Part shown: piece after piece, positions 34,760-43,824 of the stretch
Numbering within the stretch: the first letter of the stretch is position 1
Layout of the letters: every line of letters starts with the position of its first letter
Source: Mucilaginibacter xinganensis
GTDB taxonomy: Bacteria > Bacteroidota > Bacteroidia > Sphingobacteriales > Sphingobacteriaceae
Assembly: GCF_002257585.1 (NCBI RefSeq)
Contig: NZ_CP022743.1
Coordinates: forward strand, 4,650,001 to 4,714,000
Reading direction: 5' to 3'
Length of the DNA stretch: 64,000 bases
Made by a program: the position numbers and the translations under genes
The notes under the pieces: model-generated
Seen by the model: the letters and a program-made list of their open reading frames with translations, nothing else
Told to the model about the DNA's origin: nothing
The model's database searches: none

Positions 34760-37075
34760 TTATTGAGGCACATTAACTGTTGTATTTACCATGGTAACTG
34801 AAGCAACCAAAGAAATAGCCCTGCCATTTAATACCGTTTGTACTGCGTTACCGGCTGTTGATAAAGTAGTTCCGGCGCTTGAAATAATGGTTCCTGTCAT
34901 AATACCGCCACCGGCAGCATTAATAGTAGCCGCGCTTCCTACGTACCAGAATACATTTTTCGCGAGGCCTCCATTTATCATCACCACACTCCTGGCTCCA
35001 GCCGGACCCGCAATGCCAACAGTAAGACCGGCAGCTGTTTGAAATATCCAAACAGCGTTAGGGTCGCCCTTAGCGTCTAGCGTTAGGTTGCCGTTGGTTA
35101 TTTTAAATGTTCCGCTTGCAGATTTGTATATGCCCGGTGCTAAAGTTAAACCGCCTAATTCGCCGGCGCCCGGGTCAATTCCACCAGGTTTTGAAGCCGG
35201 CGAAATACTGTTATAAGCTATGGTAGCATCAATTAAGGCCTGCGATGCAACAGCAAAAGAAGTAGCAGTGCCAGGTGCCGGAGGAGCCGTGAAGATGCCA
35301 CCTTTTACATTACCTTTATTAAGTGGAGTTTCTGTATAAACCGCAGCAGTCAGCCCATCGTGAAATCCGGTTACCAATGTTGAGGCCGCTGTTGTGCCAA
35401 TACCTCCGTTATTTATAACCGTATTTAAACCCTGGTTGGTAATACCTGCATTACCACCAAAAGCCCCAAATTTGGATATACTACCTAATACCGGTGATGC
35501 CGCTATCAGCTTAAAGTTTGCCGTGATATTTTTATTGGCATTCATAGTAACGGTAAGCGGATTAACCGAACCTGTTGCATCGCCACTCCATGACGTGAAT
35601 ACATACCCGGCATTTGCGGTTGCGGTAAGTTTTACCTGTGCCCCCTTGCTGTACGCCAGCTGGTTAGGATTTTTAATAACGGAACCGTTTACAGCTGTTA
35701 CATTTAACGTTACTGTGTTAACAACAAAGTTAGCCACAAGCGCTTTACTTCCATTTAATATAAATGTATAGCTGGCGTTAGTTGAAGCAACAACACCGTT
35801 ATCTGTCCAGCTTACAAAATCGTATCCGGACTTTGGTACTGCAAGCGCCGTTACAGAAGAACCTGCGCTGAATGAACCTGCTCCCGTTACTGTTCCGCCC
35901 GTAGTTGGCTTGGCTGATAAAGCGAGCGTATAAATACTTTTGGCGAAGTTGGCAATCAATGTCCTGTTTGCATTTAATGCAAACGTGTAGCTTGTACTGG
36001 TTGAAGCCACAACACCATTATCTGTCCAATTGACAAAGGTATAGCCCGAATTTGCTGCTGCGCTTACCGTAACTGATGTGCCGGCACTATACGCTCCTGA
36101 GCCGGTGGTTGAACCACCATCTGGCGGACTCGACGATAATATAACCGCAAATTGCGATGAAGGGATGATTTTAAAGTTAGCAATTAACTTACGGTTGCCT
36201 CCCAAAATAAACTGATAACCTGAACTTGTTGATACTATATTACCGTTGTCAGTCCAATTAACAAAAATGTAACCTGCATTAGGCAAAGCTGTAACAGTTA
36301 CAGACGTACCCGCATTGTAAGATCCTGACCCTTTTGTTGTTCCGCCGGCAACAGGTGATGAGTTTAATACTACGGCAAACTGCGATGCCGGGATAACTTT
36401 AAAATTTGCTACTAACACCCTATTACCGGCCATAGTAAACTGGTAACTTGAGCTTGTGGAAACTATGGTGCCGTTGTCTGTCCAGTTAGTGAACACATAA
36501 CCTGTATTAGGCGTTGCTGTTACAGTAACTACTGATGCCTGGGCAAATGTTCCGAAACCCTCAACTGTTCCGCCGGCAACCGGAAGTGCTGTTAATGTTA
36601 CTTGTGGAATGGAGGTAAAGGTCCAAATATAGTCTTTAACAAGTGCGGTATGTAAAGTATCGGTAGCACCGGTTGTAATAGTACCGGTATAGGATACAAA
36701 GGGCAATAATGGCTGGCTTGGTGTAAAGATAAATACGGTGCCATTACTAGTGGGCGCTATTGTTCCTGCAATTGTCGCAGCGCCCTGTTTTATAGTAAAG
36801 GTTTTACTATTAATAGAAGCGGGAGCCATACTTGTATTAAAAGTTACCGATATAGCTTTGGTGAGAACAACGTCCACCGCTTTATCAAGAGGGTCGGTAG
36901 AAACTACAACCGGGCATGTACCCTTTATTTCTCCTTTATAATCATCCTTTTTACATCCCGGGGCTAAAACTGCAAAAAGCAGTGCGAGGGCGCAAATGGT
37001 TTTTAATATTAAAGAATAGCCTTTGCTTTGACGCGTAAAAATGCCATTCCAACGGGTAGTAATTTGTTTTTTCAT
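34760..37075 (-). CDS. Ice-binding-like (DUF3494) lipoprotein with Big_5 and InlB-type repeats
   Basis: A 771-residue surface lipoprotein with lipobox LAPGCKKDD (Cys about 41). A Big_5 Ig-like domain (VVVSTDPLDKAVDVVLTKAI) is followed by five InlB-B/Listeria-type repeats of about 75 residues (pattern GGTVxGxGxF...GYxFxNWTDNGxxxSTSxSYxFxxxxNRxLxANF), the fifth divergent (WSGDATGSVNPLTVTM). The last ~240 residues form the ice-binding-like DUF3494 domain (LGSISKFGAFGGNAGITNQG, GGLTLAPGIYKSASGTF, VWIFQTAAGLTVG, NVFWYVGSAATI), a beta-solenoid. Some family members bind ice; many from non-polar species are probably adhesins, so the function here is uncertain. It precedes the OmpA-family gene on the same strand. 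Confidence 0.88.
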   Translation of the reverse strand: MKKQITTRWNGIFTRQSKGYSLILKTICALALLFAVLAPGCKKDDYKGEIKGTCPVVVSTDPLDKAVDVVLTKAISVTFNTSMAPASINSKTFTIKQGAATIAGTIAPTSNGTVFIFTPSQPLLPFVSYTGTITTGATDTLHTALVKDYIWTFTSIPQVTLTALPVAGGTVEGFGTFAQASVVTVTATPNTGYVFTNWTDNGTIVSTSSSYQFTMAGNRVLVANFKVIPASQFAVVLNSSPVAGGTTKGSGSYNAGTSVTVTALPNAGYIFVNWTDNGNIVSTSSGYQFILGGNRKLIANFKIIPSSQFAVILSSSPPDGGSTTGSGAYSAGTSVTVSAAANSGYTFVNWTDNGVVASTSTSYTFALNANRTLIANFAKSIYTLALSAKPTTGGTVTGAGSFSAGSSVTALAVPKSGYDFVSWTDNGVVASTNASYTFILNGSKALVANFVVNTVTLNVTAVNGSVIKNPNQLAYSKGAQVKLTATANAGYVFTSWSGDATGSVNPLTVTMNANKNITANFKLIAASPVLGSISKFGAFGGNAGITNQGLNTVINNGGIGTTAASTLVTGFHDGLTAAVYTETPLNKGNVKGGIFTAPPAPGTATSFAVASQALIDATIAYNSISPASKPGGIDPGAGELGGLTLAPGIYKSASGTFKITNGNLTLDAKGDPNAVWIFQTAAGLTVGIAGPAGARSVVMINGGLAKNVFWYVGSAATINAAGGGIMTGTIISSAGTTLSTAGNAVQTVLNGRAISLVASVTMVNTTVNVPQ

Positions 37076-37210
37076 AAAATTTTATTTGAAGGGTAAATTG
37101 TAATTCCTTAAGTCTTATTGGGTCGGATTTCAGGATATACAAACGTAGGCAGGCTTTGTAACCTATTCGTTACATAACTTTCTTTTTAAGTTATATAATT
37201 CACACCTTTT

Positions 37211-37738
37211 TCAGGCACTGATGCCCTGATAGTCGAGATGCTTGAACGCCGATGGCGTTAGGCCAGTTACCTTTTTAAATTGTGCAGACAGGTGTGCAAC
37301 ACTGCTGTAATGCAGCTTCCACGATATTTCGGTGAGGTTAAGTTCATTATAAATTATCAATTGTTTAACAAATTGAATTTTTTGCATGATAATAAACTGT
37401 TCTATAGTAGAACCTTGTACCTCAGAGAAAATATTTGCCAGATAGGTATAATCAAGCTTTAATGTATTGCTCAGGTATTCGGAAAAATTTATTTTAAGCG
37501 GTGTATCAGAATAATGGATCATATCAATAATCACATTTTTAATTCTTTCAATTAAGATGTTTTTTTTGTTATCCAACAGCTCTAAACCGTAATCAAGCAA
37601 TGCAATTCCAATAAGCTGGCTTTGTTCCGGTGTAATAAATCCAGATATTTCAATCCTTCCCATCTCTATATTTATGCATTTTAGCCCGAATTTTTCGAAT
37701 TCTGATTGAACAATTATTTTGCAGCGAACGCTGACCAT
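37211..37738 (-). CDS. AraC-family regulator (HTH domain protein)
   Basis: A 175-residue protein from the ATG at 37738, beginning MVSVRCKIIVQSEFEKFG; an upstream ATG at 37759 would add seven residues. The N-terminal ~85 residues are a small alpha/beta sensor-like region. The C-terminal part is an AraC HTH (LDYTYLANIFSEVQGSTIEQFII, then LNLTEISWKLHYSSVAHLSAQFKKVTGLTPSAFK). This compact type is common in Bacteroidota and usually lacks a sugar-binding domain. Targets are unknown. It stands alone between the ice-binding-like gene and the Crp/Fnr gene. Confidence 0.85.
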   Translation of the reverse strand: MVSVRCKIIVQSEFEKFGLKCINIEMGRIEISGFITPEQSQLIGIALLDYGLELLDNKKNILIERIKNVIIDMIHYSDTPLKINFSEYLSNTLKLDYTYLANIFSEVQGSTIEQFIIMQKIQFVKQLIIYNELNLTEISWKLHYSSVAHLSAQFKKVTGLTPSAFKHLDYQGISA

Positions 37739-37759
37739 GTTTTTTATAAAGAGGTACAT

Positions 37760-38108
37760 TGTAACTTACCGCTTGCAAAGCAAGTGCCTATATAAATTCC
37801 CTTATAGCCTTTTGATAACTAATGAATAACGTTAATAAAGGCTAAAAATTTAAATAATGCCCCTTCGCAACACAAATGCCCTATTTGAAGTCAAAAAAAT
37901 AATGCGGCAGTAAAAACCAGCTAAATAAATACGATAACTACCATCAGCTTGAGCTTGAAGCGCCGCACCGATTCTGATTAGAAAAAAGGAATTAATTAGT
38001 CCTGTAACGAATAATGGCTTATTATTATGATTGTAGATAGCTTATTACGCCAGTGTGGAAAGATACAAGCAAAACCACTGTTTTGAGCAATTTAAAAGAC
38101 GAGTTGCC
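37760..38108. other. Intergenic region with dyads, no gene seen
   Basis: 349 bp between the AraC and Crp/Fnr genes. Visible structure: CTTGC-AAA-GCAAG (37772-37784), just upstream of the AraC start and a possible operator, and an 8-bp inverted repeat TAGCCTTT/AAAGGCTA (37805-37844) with a 24-base loop but no T run. I see no coding region. Confidence 0.3.
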
Positions 38109-38816
38109 TTAACTATAGTTTGACTTTTTTATCAACTGCTTTATATCCTTAATCCGGATCTTTCTGCCATCAGTTTCCAAGATACCCTCTTCTTTAAACT
38201 CTTTTAACAGGCGGATCACATTTTCATGGGCAATTCCGGCCATGTTAGCGAGGTCTGTTCTGGAGATATTCAAGATTATTTCTTTTCCGTCAGATACCTC
38301 ATCTTTAAATTTTTCACGAAAAACGATCAACGCTAAGGCAAGCCGTTCCGGCGCGGATCTGTGGGCTATAACAGAAATACTGTTTGCTAAAACCGTAAAT
38401 TCATGGCTTAAAGCTTTCAGCAACCGATGGGAAAAGGCCGGCGACTGATGTAACACTTTTATAAAATCTTCTTTAGGGATAAAACTGATCAGGCTATCCT
38501 CGATCGCTGCTGCCGAATCAGGATATCTTTCTTCTGATAAAACGGCATGGTAACCAATAAGCTCGCCCTGGTTGGCTACGTATATGATCTGTTCTTTAGC
38601 CAGGTTATCAATCTTGAACTTTTTTACTCTCCCGCTTCTTATTAAAAAAATACCGGACGGAACAGCTCCCTCCCTGAAAATAACGTCGCCCTTCAAATAT
38701 TTAAAATCGCTTTGATTAGCAACTAAGGCTGAATAATCTTCTGCTGAAAGGATTGTAAGTATTGATTGCGTTGTAAAATTCCATCGGTCGATAGGAAAAA
38801 TTCCGGACAAGCTCAT
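38109..38816 (-). CDS. Crp/Fnr-family transcriptional regulator
   Basis: 235 residues from the ATG at 38816. The frame is open to 38915 but that extension would overlap the divergent gene and places a hydrophobic stretch before the domain, so the short start is preferred. The cNMP-binding fold (YLKGDVIFREGAVPSGIFLIRSGRVKKFKI, GELIGYHAVL) is followed by a Crp-type HTH (ISRTDLANMAGIAHENVIRLLKEFKEEGIL). No cysteine cluster is present, unlike the regulator at the left of the window. A TACCTTTG box ends only five bases before the ATG and a palindromic Fnr-like box lies at 38842-38855, so autoregulation and control of the divergent methyltransferase genes are likely. Confidence 0.85.
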   Translation of the reverse strand: MSLSGIFPIDRWNFTTQSILTILSAEDYSALVANQSDFKYLKGDVIFREGAVPSGIFLIRSGRVKKFKIDNLAKEQIIYVANQGELIGYHAVLSEERYPDSAAAIEDSLISFIPKEDFIKVLHQSPAFSHRLLKALSHEFTVLANSISVIAHRSAPERLALALIVFREKFKDEVSDGKEIILNISRTDLANMAGIAHENVIRLLKEFKEEGILETDGRKIRIKDIKQLIKKSNYS

Positions 38817-38820
38817 ATTG

Positions 38821-38828
38821 CAAAGGTA
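38821..38828 (-). promoter_or_regulatory. -7 box of the Crp/Fnr gene
   Basis: TACCTTTG on the minus strand fits TAnnTTTG exactly and ends four bases before the ATG at 38816, implying a leaderless or nearly leaderless mRNA. Confidence 0.5.
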
Positions 38829-38841
38829 AAGAAATAAAAAA

Positions 38842-38855
38842 CTGATAAATATCAT
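38842..38855. promoter_or_regulatory. Fnr-like palindromic operator
   Basis: CTGATAAATATCAT has the layout of the Fnr box TTGAT-N4-ATCAA with 8 of 10 defined bases matching and a perfect TGATA-N2-TATCA core. It lies between the Crp/Fnr gene and the divergent methyltransferase genes. Confidence 0.55.
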
Positions 38856-38899
38856 ATTCTTCATTGATTTAATACGGTAAAACGCTTTAAAACAGCCAC

Positions 38900-38907
38900 T
38901 AACTTTG
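38900..38907 (+). promoter_or_regulatory. -7 box of the methyltransferase genes
   Basis: TAACTTTG fits TAnnTTTG exactly and lies six bases before the ATG at 38914, again implying almost no 5' leader. Confidence 0.5.
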
Positions 38908-38913
38908 AATATC

Positions 38914-39576
38914 ATGAAAAGTTACCCGTTTTCTCATTTTCCGCCGGTACCGGCCGGGCAACGTTTAGGATCGAATGAAAATTCAGAAATGGATAATTTG
39001 AACGGTTGCTTATTCAGGAACGATGCAGAATTTGACTGGCTGTATCCAAAAAAAGCACAATTATTATCCCTTAAACATTGGTCTCCCCTTTCTGTGGCCC
39101 ACAAGGCAGCTGAATTTTTAGCCGAACCCGGTGCCAGGGTGCTTGACATTGGTAGCGGAATTGGTAAATTTTGCCTTACGGCGGGCTATCACTTTCCGGC
39201 CAGTTCTTTTTACGGAGTGGAGCAGCGGCTGGAATTAATTGATTTGGCAGAAAAAGCAAAAAAATACACCAGGCTGTCAAACGTAAATTTTATTCACGGC
39301 AACATTACCCAGATACATTTTAAAGAATTTGATCATTTTTATTTTTACAATTCCTTTTACGAAAATCTTGATCCGGTAAATCAAATTGATGATACCATAG
39401 AGTTATCCGAAAGCTTATATTCTTATTATACGCAATACCTTTACAACGCCCTATATGAAAAACCACCGGGAACCAGGCTGGTTACTTTTCATAGCCTGGA
39501 GCAGGAGATACACACGAGTTATAAACTGGTAGATTTTTCATGTGATACACTGCTAAAAATGTGGATCAAGCAATAA
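38914..39576 (+). CDS. Class I SAM-dependent methyltransferase, copy 1
   Basis: 220 residues from the ATG at 38914 (an in-frame TTG lies three codons earlier but inside the promoter box). The Rossmann motif I is ARVLDIGSGIGKFCL, the acidic end of strand 2 is FYGVEQRLELI, and a further motif is HFYFYNSFYENL. The substrate is unknown; the lack of recognisable partner domains leaves protein, lipid or small-molecule targets open. It is followed after three bases by a paralog of the same length and architecture, so the pair arose by tandem duplication. Both end in KMWIK. Likely controlled by the divergent Crp/Fnr regulator. Confidence 0.8.
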   Translation: MKSYPFSHFPPVPAGQRLGSNENSEMDNLNGCLFRNDAEFDWLYPKKAQLLSLKHWSPLSVAHKAAEFLAEPGARVLDIGSGIGKFCLTAGYHFPASSFYGVEQRLELIDLAEKAKKYTRLSNVNFIHGNITQIHFKEFDHFYFYNSFYENLDPVNQIDDTIELSESLYSYYTQYLYNALYEKPPGTRLVTFHSLEQEIHTSYKLVDFSCDTLLKMWIKQ

Positions 39577-39579
39577 CCA

Positions 39580-40239
39580 ATGAAGTATTTCAATTTTCAA
39601 CTGCTTTACGACCGAATTTTAAAAAACCCTCAAAACCAAAGAAAGATGCCCTATTATACTTTAAGCCCCCCGCTTTTCAGCAAGGATGCGGCTTTCGACA
39701 ATTTATATCCCGAACATATCCGGGCGTTATCACCAATGCATTGGACCGCTGTTGACATCGCCAAAAAAGCCGGTGCGTTTTTGGCCGTTCCAAATGCCAG
39801 GGTGCTTGATATCGGCAGCGGTGTTGGAAAGTTTTGTATGGTAGCAGGCTTTCATCACCCCGAAACAACATTCTACGGCGTAGAACAGCGCAAAGAGCTT
39901 TATAATATTGCTGAAAAAGCAAAAGGCGAAATCAATTTGCCTAATGTGAGTTTCATTCATGGGAACCTTACAGAATTGAACTATGGAAACTATGATCATT
40001 TTTATTTTTATAATGCTTTTTACGAAAACATTGAGCCAGACAGCCGGATAGATTATTCTGTAAGTACTTCGTTCGAATTATATGAGCTATATACCCGGTT
40101 TGTGTACGAAATGCTTGATAAAAAGCCGTCTGAAACGAGGCTGGTGACTTTTCATTGCACTGAAGGACAAGTTCCGCCGAGCTATCAATTGATAAACAAC
40201 TCCTATAGCAGTGTACTGAAAATGTGGATAAAGGGATAG
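39580..40239 (+). CDS. Class I SAM-dependent methyltransferase, copy 2
   Basis: A 219-residue paralog of the preceding protein, with the same order of motifs: NLYPEHIRALSPMHW, ARVLDIGSGVGKFCMVAG, FYGVEQRKELYNIAEKAKG, HFYFYNAFYENIEP, TRLVTFHC and KMWIKG. The middle and C-terminal parts align closely with copy 1, while the first ~30 residues differ. It starts three bases after copy 1 stops, so the two are surely co-transcribed and may form a heterodimer or act on related substrates; both are inferences. The SulP transporter gene follows after 80 bases. Confidence 0.8.
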   Translation: MKYFNFQLLYDRILKNPQNQRKMPYYTLSPPLFSKDAAFDNLYPEHIRALSPMHWTAVDIAKKAGAFLAVPNARVLDIGSGVGKFCMVAGFHHPETTFYGVEQRKELYNIAEKAKGEINLPNVSFIHGNLTELNYGNYDHFYFYNAFYENIEPDSRIDYSVSTSFELYELYTRFVYEMLDKKPSETRLVTFHCTEGQVPPSYQLINNSYSSVLKMWIKG

Positions 40240-40319
40240 TATGGGCGTGCGGGTGATTTCAGACACTGCTATATAAGTTATGCCGCAGCGCTAAAGGTTT
40301 TAAAAAAAGGGAATGAGTG

Positions 40320-41975
40320 ATGTTTAAACCAAAGTTAGTTGACGTTTTAAGAAATTATACAAAAGAGCGGTTTCTTAAAGACATGGTCGCTGGGGTGATC
40401 GTTGGAATTGTTGCTTTACCACTGGCTATTGCGTTTGCCATAGCCTCTGGTGTTTCGCCGGAAAAAGGGATCTTCACGGCCATTATTGCCGGATTTATCA
40501 TATCAGCCTTGGGGGGCAGCCGCGTACAAATAGGTGGGCCAACGGGCGCATTCATAGTTATAGTTTACGGTATTGTTCAGCAATTTGGCATTAGCGGCTT
40601 AGTTATAGCCACTTTTATGGCAGGCATTATATTGATAATTATGGGCATTGCCAAATTAGGGAGTGCTATAAAATTCATACCATACCCACTCATTATTGGC
40701 TTTACCACAGGAATAGCCGTGATCATTTTTTCATCTGAAATGAAAGATTTTTTCGGGCTAAAAATGGGGGCTGTTCCAGCTGATTTTATTAGCAAGTGGA
40801 TGGCTTATGGGCTGCACCTGTCTTCTGCCAACATATATGCAGTAGTAATTGGGGCATTTACCTTGCTGGTTGTTTTTTTATGGCCAAAAGTAACGCATAA
40901 GGTCCCGGGATCGTTAATAGCGATTATAATTACAACGCTTGCTGTTTATTTTTTTAAAATCCCCGTTGAAACTATTGGCAGCCGCTTTGGGGTTATTTCG
41001 TCATCGTTGCCGCACCCGGTAATTCCGCAGGTAAGCTTCACTACGGTTCAGCAACTAATAAGGCCGGCTTTCACCATAGCGCTGCTTGGCAGTATAGAAT
41101 CATTATTGTCGGCTGTGGTAGCGGATGGAATGATCGGCGGAAACCACCGGTCAAACACAGAACTTATAGCGCAGGGAGTTGCAAATATGGTTTCTTCCAT
41201 ATTCGGCGGAATTCCAGCAACGGGCGCTATCGCACGCACTGCTACCAACATTAAAAATGGTGGACGCTCGCCTGTTGCCGGAATAATTCATGCAGTTACG
41301 TTGCTCATCATTATGCTTTTTGCAGGTAAATGGGCTGCTCTTATACCAATGGCGACCCTTGCAGGGATACTTATTGTGGTGGCCTGGAATATGAGCGAAA
41401 TAGAAAACTTTATGGATGTGCTAAAAGGCTCGAAAAGTGACGCCGCTGTTTTGCTGACAACATTTGGACTTACCGTGCTTGTTGACCTTACCGTGGCAAT
41501 AGAGATAGGGATTATATTGGCTGCGTTTTTATTTATGCGAAAAATGATGCAAAGCAGTTCGGTACAGCAAGCCGTTTTTTCGCCGGAGCATTTGCATGAC
41601 GAACAACCTGACCTGCCAGATATTCCGGAAGGGATTGATGTGTTTGAGATAAACGGGCCTTTATTTTTTGGTGCGGCTTATAAATTTAAAGATGCAATGA
41701 GAGTATTGGAAGATCCGGCGCAGGTATTGATCATCAGGATGAAGAATGTCCCTATTATTGATGCCACCGGCATCAGGGTATTGAAAGAAGTTAATAAAGA
41801 CATAAAAAGAAAGGGCACAAAACTAATCCTTTCCGAAATTGACAGTGTCCAGGTTACAGAGGAATTAAAAAAGGCAAGGCTGTTATTTCAGATCGGGAAA
41901 GGTAACATAAAGGATACTTTTGAAAAAGCGCTAATACGTGCAAATGAAATTTTGTTAAGTAAAAACAACATTTAG
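40320..41975 (+). CDS. SulP-family anion transporter with STAS domain
   Basis: 551 residues from the ATG at 40320 (a GTG just before it is also possible; GGGAATGAG lies upstream). The N-terminal part has 10 or more TM segments with SulP signatures: FLKDMVAGVIVGIVALPLAIAF, GGSRVQIGGPTGAFI and GIPATGAIARTATNI. The C-terminal STAS domain covers about residues 440-545 (FEINGPLFFGAAYKFK, PIIDATGIRVL). SulP proteins carry sulfate, bicarbonate, chloride or dicarboxylates across the inner membrane; the substrate cannot be read. It shares strand and spacing with the methyltransferase pair, so may belong to the same operon. Convergent with the FkbM gene, 19 bases apart. Confidence 0.9.
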   Translation: MFKPKLVDVLRNYTKERFLKDMVAGVIVGIVALPLAIAFAIASGVSPEKGIFTAIIAGFIISALGGSRVQIGGPTGAFIVIVYGIVQQFGISGLVIATFMAGIILIIMGIAKLGSAIKFIPYPLIIGFTTGIAVIIFSSEMKDFFGLKMGAVPADFISKWMAYGLHLSSANIYAVVIGAFTLLVVFLWPKVTHKVPGSLIAIIITTLAVYFFKIPVETIGSRFGVISSSLPHPVIPQVSFTTVQQLIRPAFTIALLGSIESLLSAVVADGMIGGNHRSNTELIAQGVANMVSSIFGGIPATGAIARTATNIKNGGRSPVAGIIHAVTLLIIMLFAGKWAALIPMATLAGILIVVAWNMSEIENFMDVLKGSKSDAAVLLTTFGLTVLVDLTVAIEIGIILAAFLFMRKMMQSSSVQQAVFSPEHLHDEQPDLPDIPEGIDVFEINGPLFFGAAYKFKDAMRVLEDPAQVLIIRMKNVPIIDATGIRVLKEVNKDIKRKGTKLILSEIDSVQVTEELKKARLLFQIGKGNIKDTFEKALIRANEILLSKNNI

Positions 41976-41994
41976 GGGATCTGGTTTTACTGAA

Positions 41995-42759
41995 TCAATT
42001 CCATTCGTTTGATGATCTCAAAAAACCATCCCGTTTCACAAAGCAAATATCGCACTGTCCCAGCGCACCGTCTAAAGGTCTTCGTGAAAATCCCGCGAAG
42101 TCGTAAACTAAATAATCTCTTTCCAACATAAAATTCATCACTTCCGAAAAAATCGGCATGCCGGTAACATCACTAAAAGAGAACAAAGAAGCCTCCAGAA
42201 TAAAAACTTCTGTTTTACCAAAAAGTCGCCCGGCTCCTTTTAGGGCTTCCAGTTCATATCCCTGTACGTCAAGTTTAACCAACTCTGGCACCTCAAATTC
42301 ATTAGTTGCAATTATCTCGTCAATTGCAATCATACTTACCATTCTTTGCCGTCCGACCGCTTTGTGGGCTTCATCCTCAACCGGTAAAAAAGAAGAGCCT
42401 GCAAAATCGTCCCAAAGGGTTAAATGTTTTTTTTCTGTTACAGGCCCGGCACCTGCAATAAAGTAAGTTGAGTTATTTGACGTACTGCAAAATAACTTCA
42501 GGTTATCCTCCATCTCAATTTGCGGTTCAATTAAGCAAAACTTTGCCTCCGGGAATATTTGTTTCGCCATGATGCTCCAACTACCGGTATGCGCACCTAC
42601 ATCCATTATTGACCTGCAGTTTAATCCACGGGCCTTTAAATCCTCAAGCAACAGGTTCATACTGCCTACCGGCCTTTGTGGAGCACCCGGAGGGAAGGGA
42701 TCAATTCGCCTTAGCTCATATCCAAAGAAATTAAACAGTTTCTTTAAGGCACTTTTCAT
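41995..42759 (-). CDS. FkbM-family methyltransferase
   Basis: 254 residues. The FkbM Rossmann core is visible: SIMDVGAHTGSWSI (motif I), FCLIEPQIEM (acidic residue after strand 2), VSMIAIDEII, and LVKLDVQGYELEALKGA, the family hallmark. Members methylate sugars, polyketides or lipids; in Bacteroidota they often sit in surface-glycan loci, but this copy has no glycan genes next to it. The following hydrolase is transcribed on the same strand 30 bases upstream and the two may be co-transcribed. Substrate unknown. Confidence 0.85.
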   Translation of the reverse strand: MKSALKKLFNFFGYELRRIDPFPPGAPQRPVGSMNLLLEDLKARGLNCRSIMDVGAHTGSWSIMAKQIFPEAKFCLIEPQIEMEDNLKLFCSTSNNSTYFIAGAGPVTEKKHLTLWDDFAGSSFLPVEDEAHKAVGRQRMVSMIAIDEIIATNEFEVPELVKLDVQGYELEALKGAGRLFGKTEVFILEASLFSFSDVTGMPIFSEVMNFMLERDYLVYDFAGFSRRPLDGALGQCDICFVKRDGFLRSSNEWN

Positions 42760-42789
42760 CTTATAAACGTAATCAATTGACTTGATTAT

Positions 42790-43677
42790 TTATTTCGCAA
42801 TAGCAGCCTTTAACAACCCTTGCAACCCGAGCCAGTCGCCAAACCTTTCTATCCAGCTATCGGTTGGGATATTTTGTTTATGCATGCCAAACCCATGCCC
42901 TCCCTTTTCATAAATGTGTAGTTCTGCAGGATGTTTTGCCACCAGCCATTTAGAGTAAAGGTCAACGCTGTGCGGGGCAAGCCCCAGTTGGTCGTCCGTT
43001 GCCGCTGCAATGAACAAGGGAGGCGCATCCGGCAGCACAGTACCTTGCAGAAAATGTGGTATATACGCATAAATTGGAGCCGCAAAATCCGGTCGGTTTT
43101 CCGCTGTATAGTTAAAGGCACTTGAGGCCGCAACTGTTCCGCCCGCAGAAAACCCGATGATTCCGACACGGTTAGTTGCGATGCCATAATCAGCAGAGTG
43201 CGCACGTACGTATTTAATAGCTTCTCTGCCATCTGCTATAGCAAAGGGAACTATAGGCTTTATTTTATCTGCAAAGTCACTTTTTTTCATATTGTCGCCC
43301 AACTCCTTTCCCGGGTTGTCTGTTAAGCTTCGCGCCACCCGGTATTTAAGCACAAAAACTGTAACGCCCTTTTTATTGAGCCAGTGCGCAACGTCGATAC
43401 CTTCTGAATCTATGGCTAAAATATAAAATCCGCCACCGGGGCACACAATCACAGCCGTACCCGTGGCTATTGAGGGATCGGCAGGATAAACCGTTAAAGT
43501 AGGGTGCGAAACATTGTACACCAGCGCGTTTCCACTGCCTGTACCATATTCTTTCTCATTGTACGTCCACTTTTCGGAGCCTGGCGCGGCACCGTTATAC
43601 AACTGAATTACTTTTTGCTGAGCTTTTGCTCCCAGAGCAATAAGCAGCAAACAGGCTATGGCAATTCTCCGGTTCAT
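42790..43677 (-). CDS. Secreted alpha/beta hydrolase (esterase/lipase type)
   Basis: 295 residues with a signal peptide (MNRRIAIACLLLIALGAKAQ). The alpha/beta hydrolase fold is clear: oxyanion-loop CPGGGFYILAIDSEG, nucleophile elbow GIIGFSAGGTVAAS, acid Asp near AATDDQLGL, and His in YEKGGHGFGM. The HGG-like loop and overall size resemble acetyl-xylan esterases and BD-FAE type esterases, suggesting release of acetyl or feruloyl groups from polysaccharides; this is inference. It lies away from the PUL and is followed by the FkbM gene. Confidence 0.85.
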   Translation of the reverse strand: MNRRIAIACLLLIALGAKAQQKVIQLYNGAAPGSEKWTYNEKEYGTGSGNALVYNVSHPTLTVYPADPSIATGTAVIVCPGGGFYILAIDSEGIDVAHWLNKKGVTVFVLKYRVARSLTDNPGKELGDNMKKSDFADKIKPIVPFAIADGREAIKYVRAHSADYGIATNRVGIIGFSAGGTVAASSAFNYTAENRPDFAAPIYAYIPHFLQGTVLPDAPPLFIAAATDDQLGLAPHSVDLYSKWLVAKHPAELHIYEKGGHGFGMHKQNIPTDSWIERFGDWLGLQGLLKAAIAK

Positions 43678-43824
43678 AATTAGGTATCGATTAAAGGTAA
43701 AGAAAGAGTTGGGTTATAATACACCTGGTAAGGCTTTTTAACACTAAAATTATTATTAAAGCTAAAAAAGTATCAGGTATTTCTAAAACAGTATAAGTAA
43801 TAACCTGGCTTTTGCGCATTTATA

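Noticed and set aside
37805..37844. Terminator for the Crp/Fnr gene
   Set aside because: The 8-bp stem has a 24-base loop and no T run on either strand.
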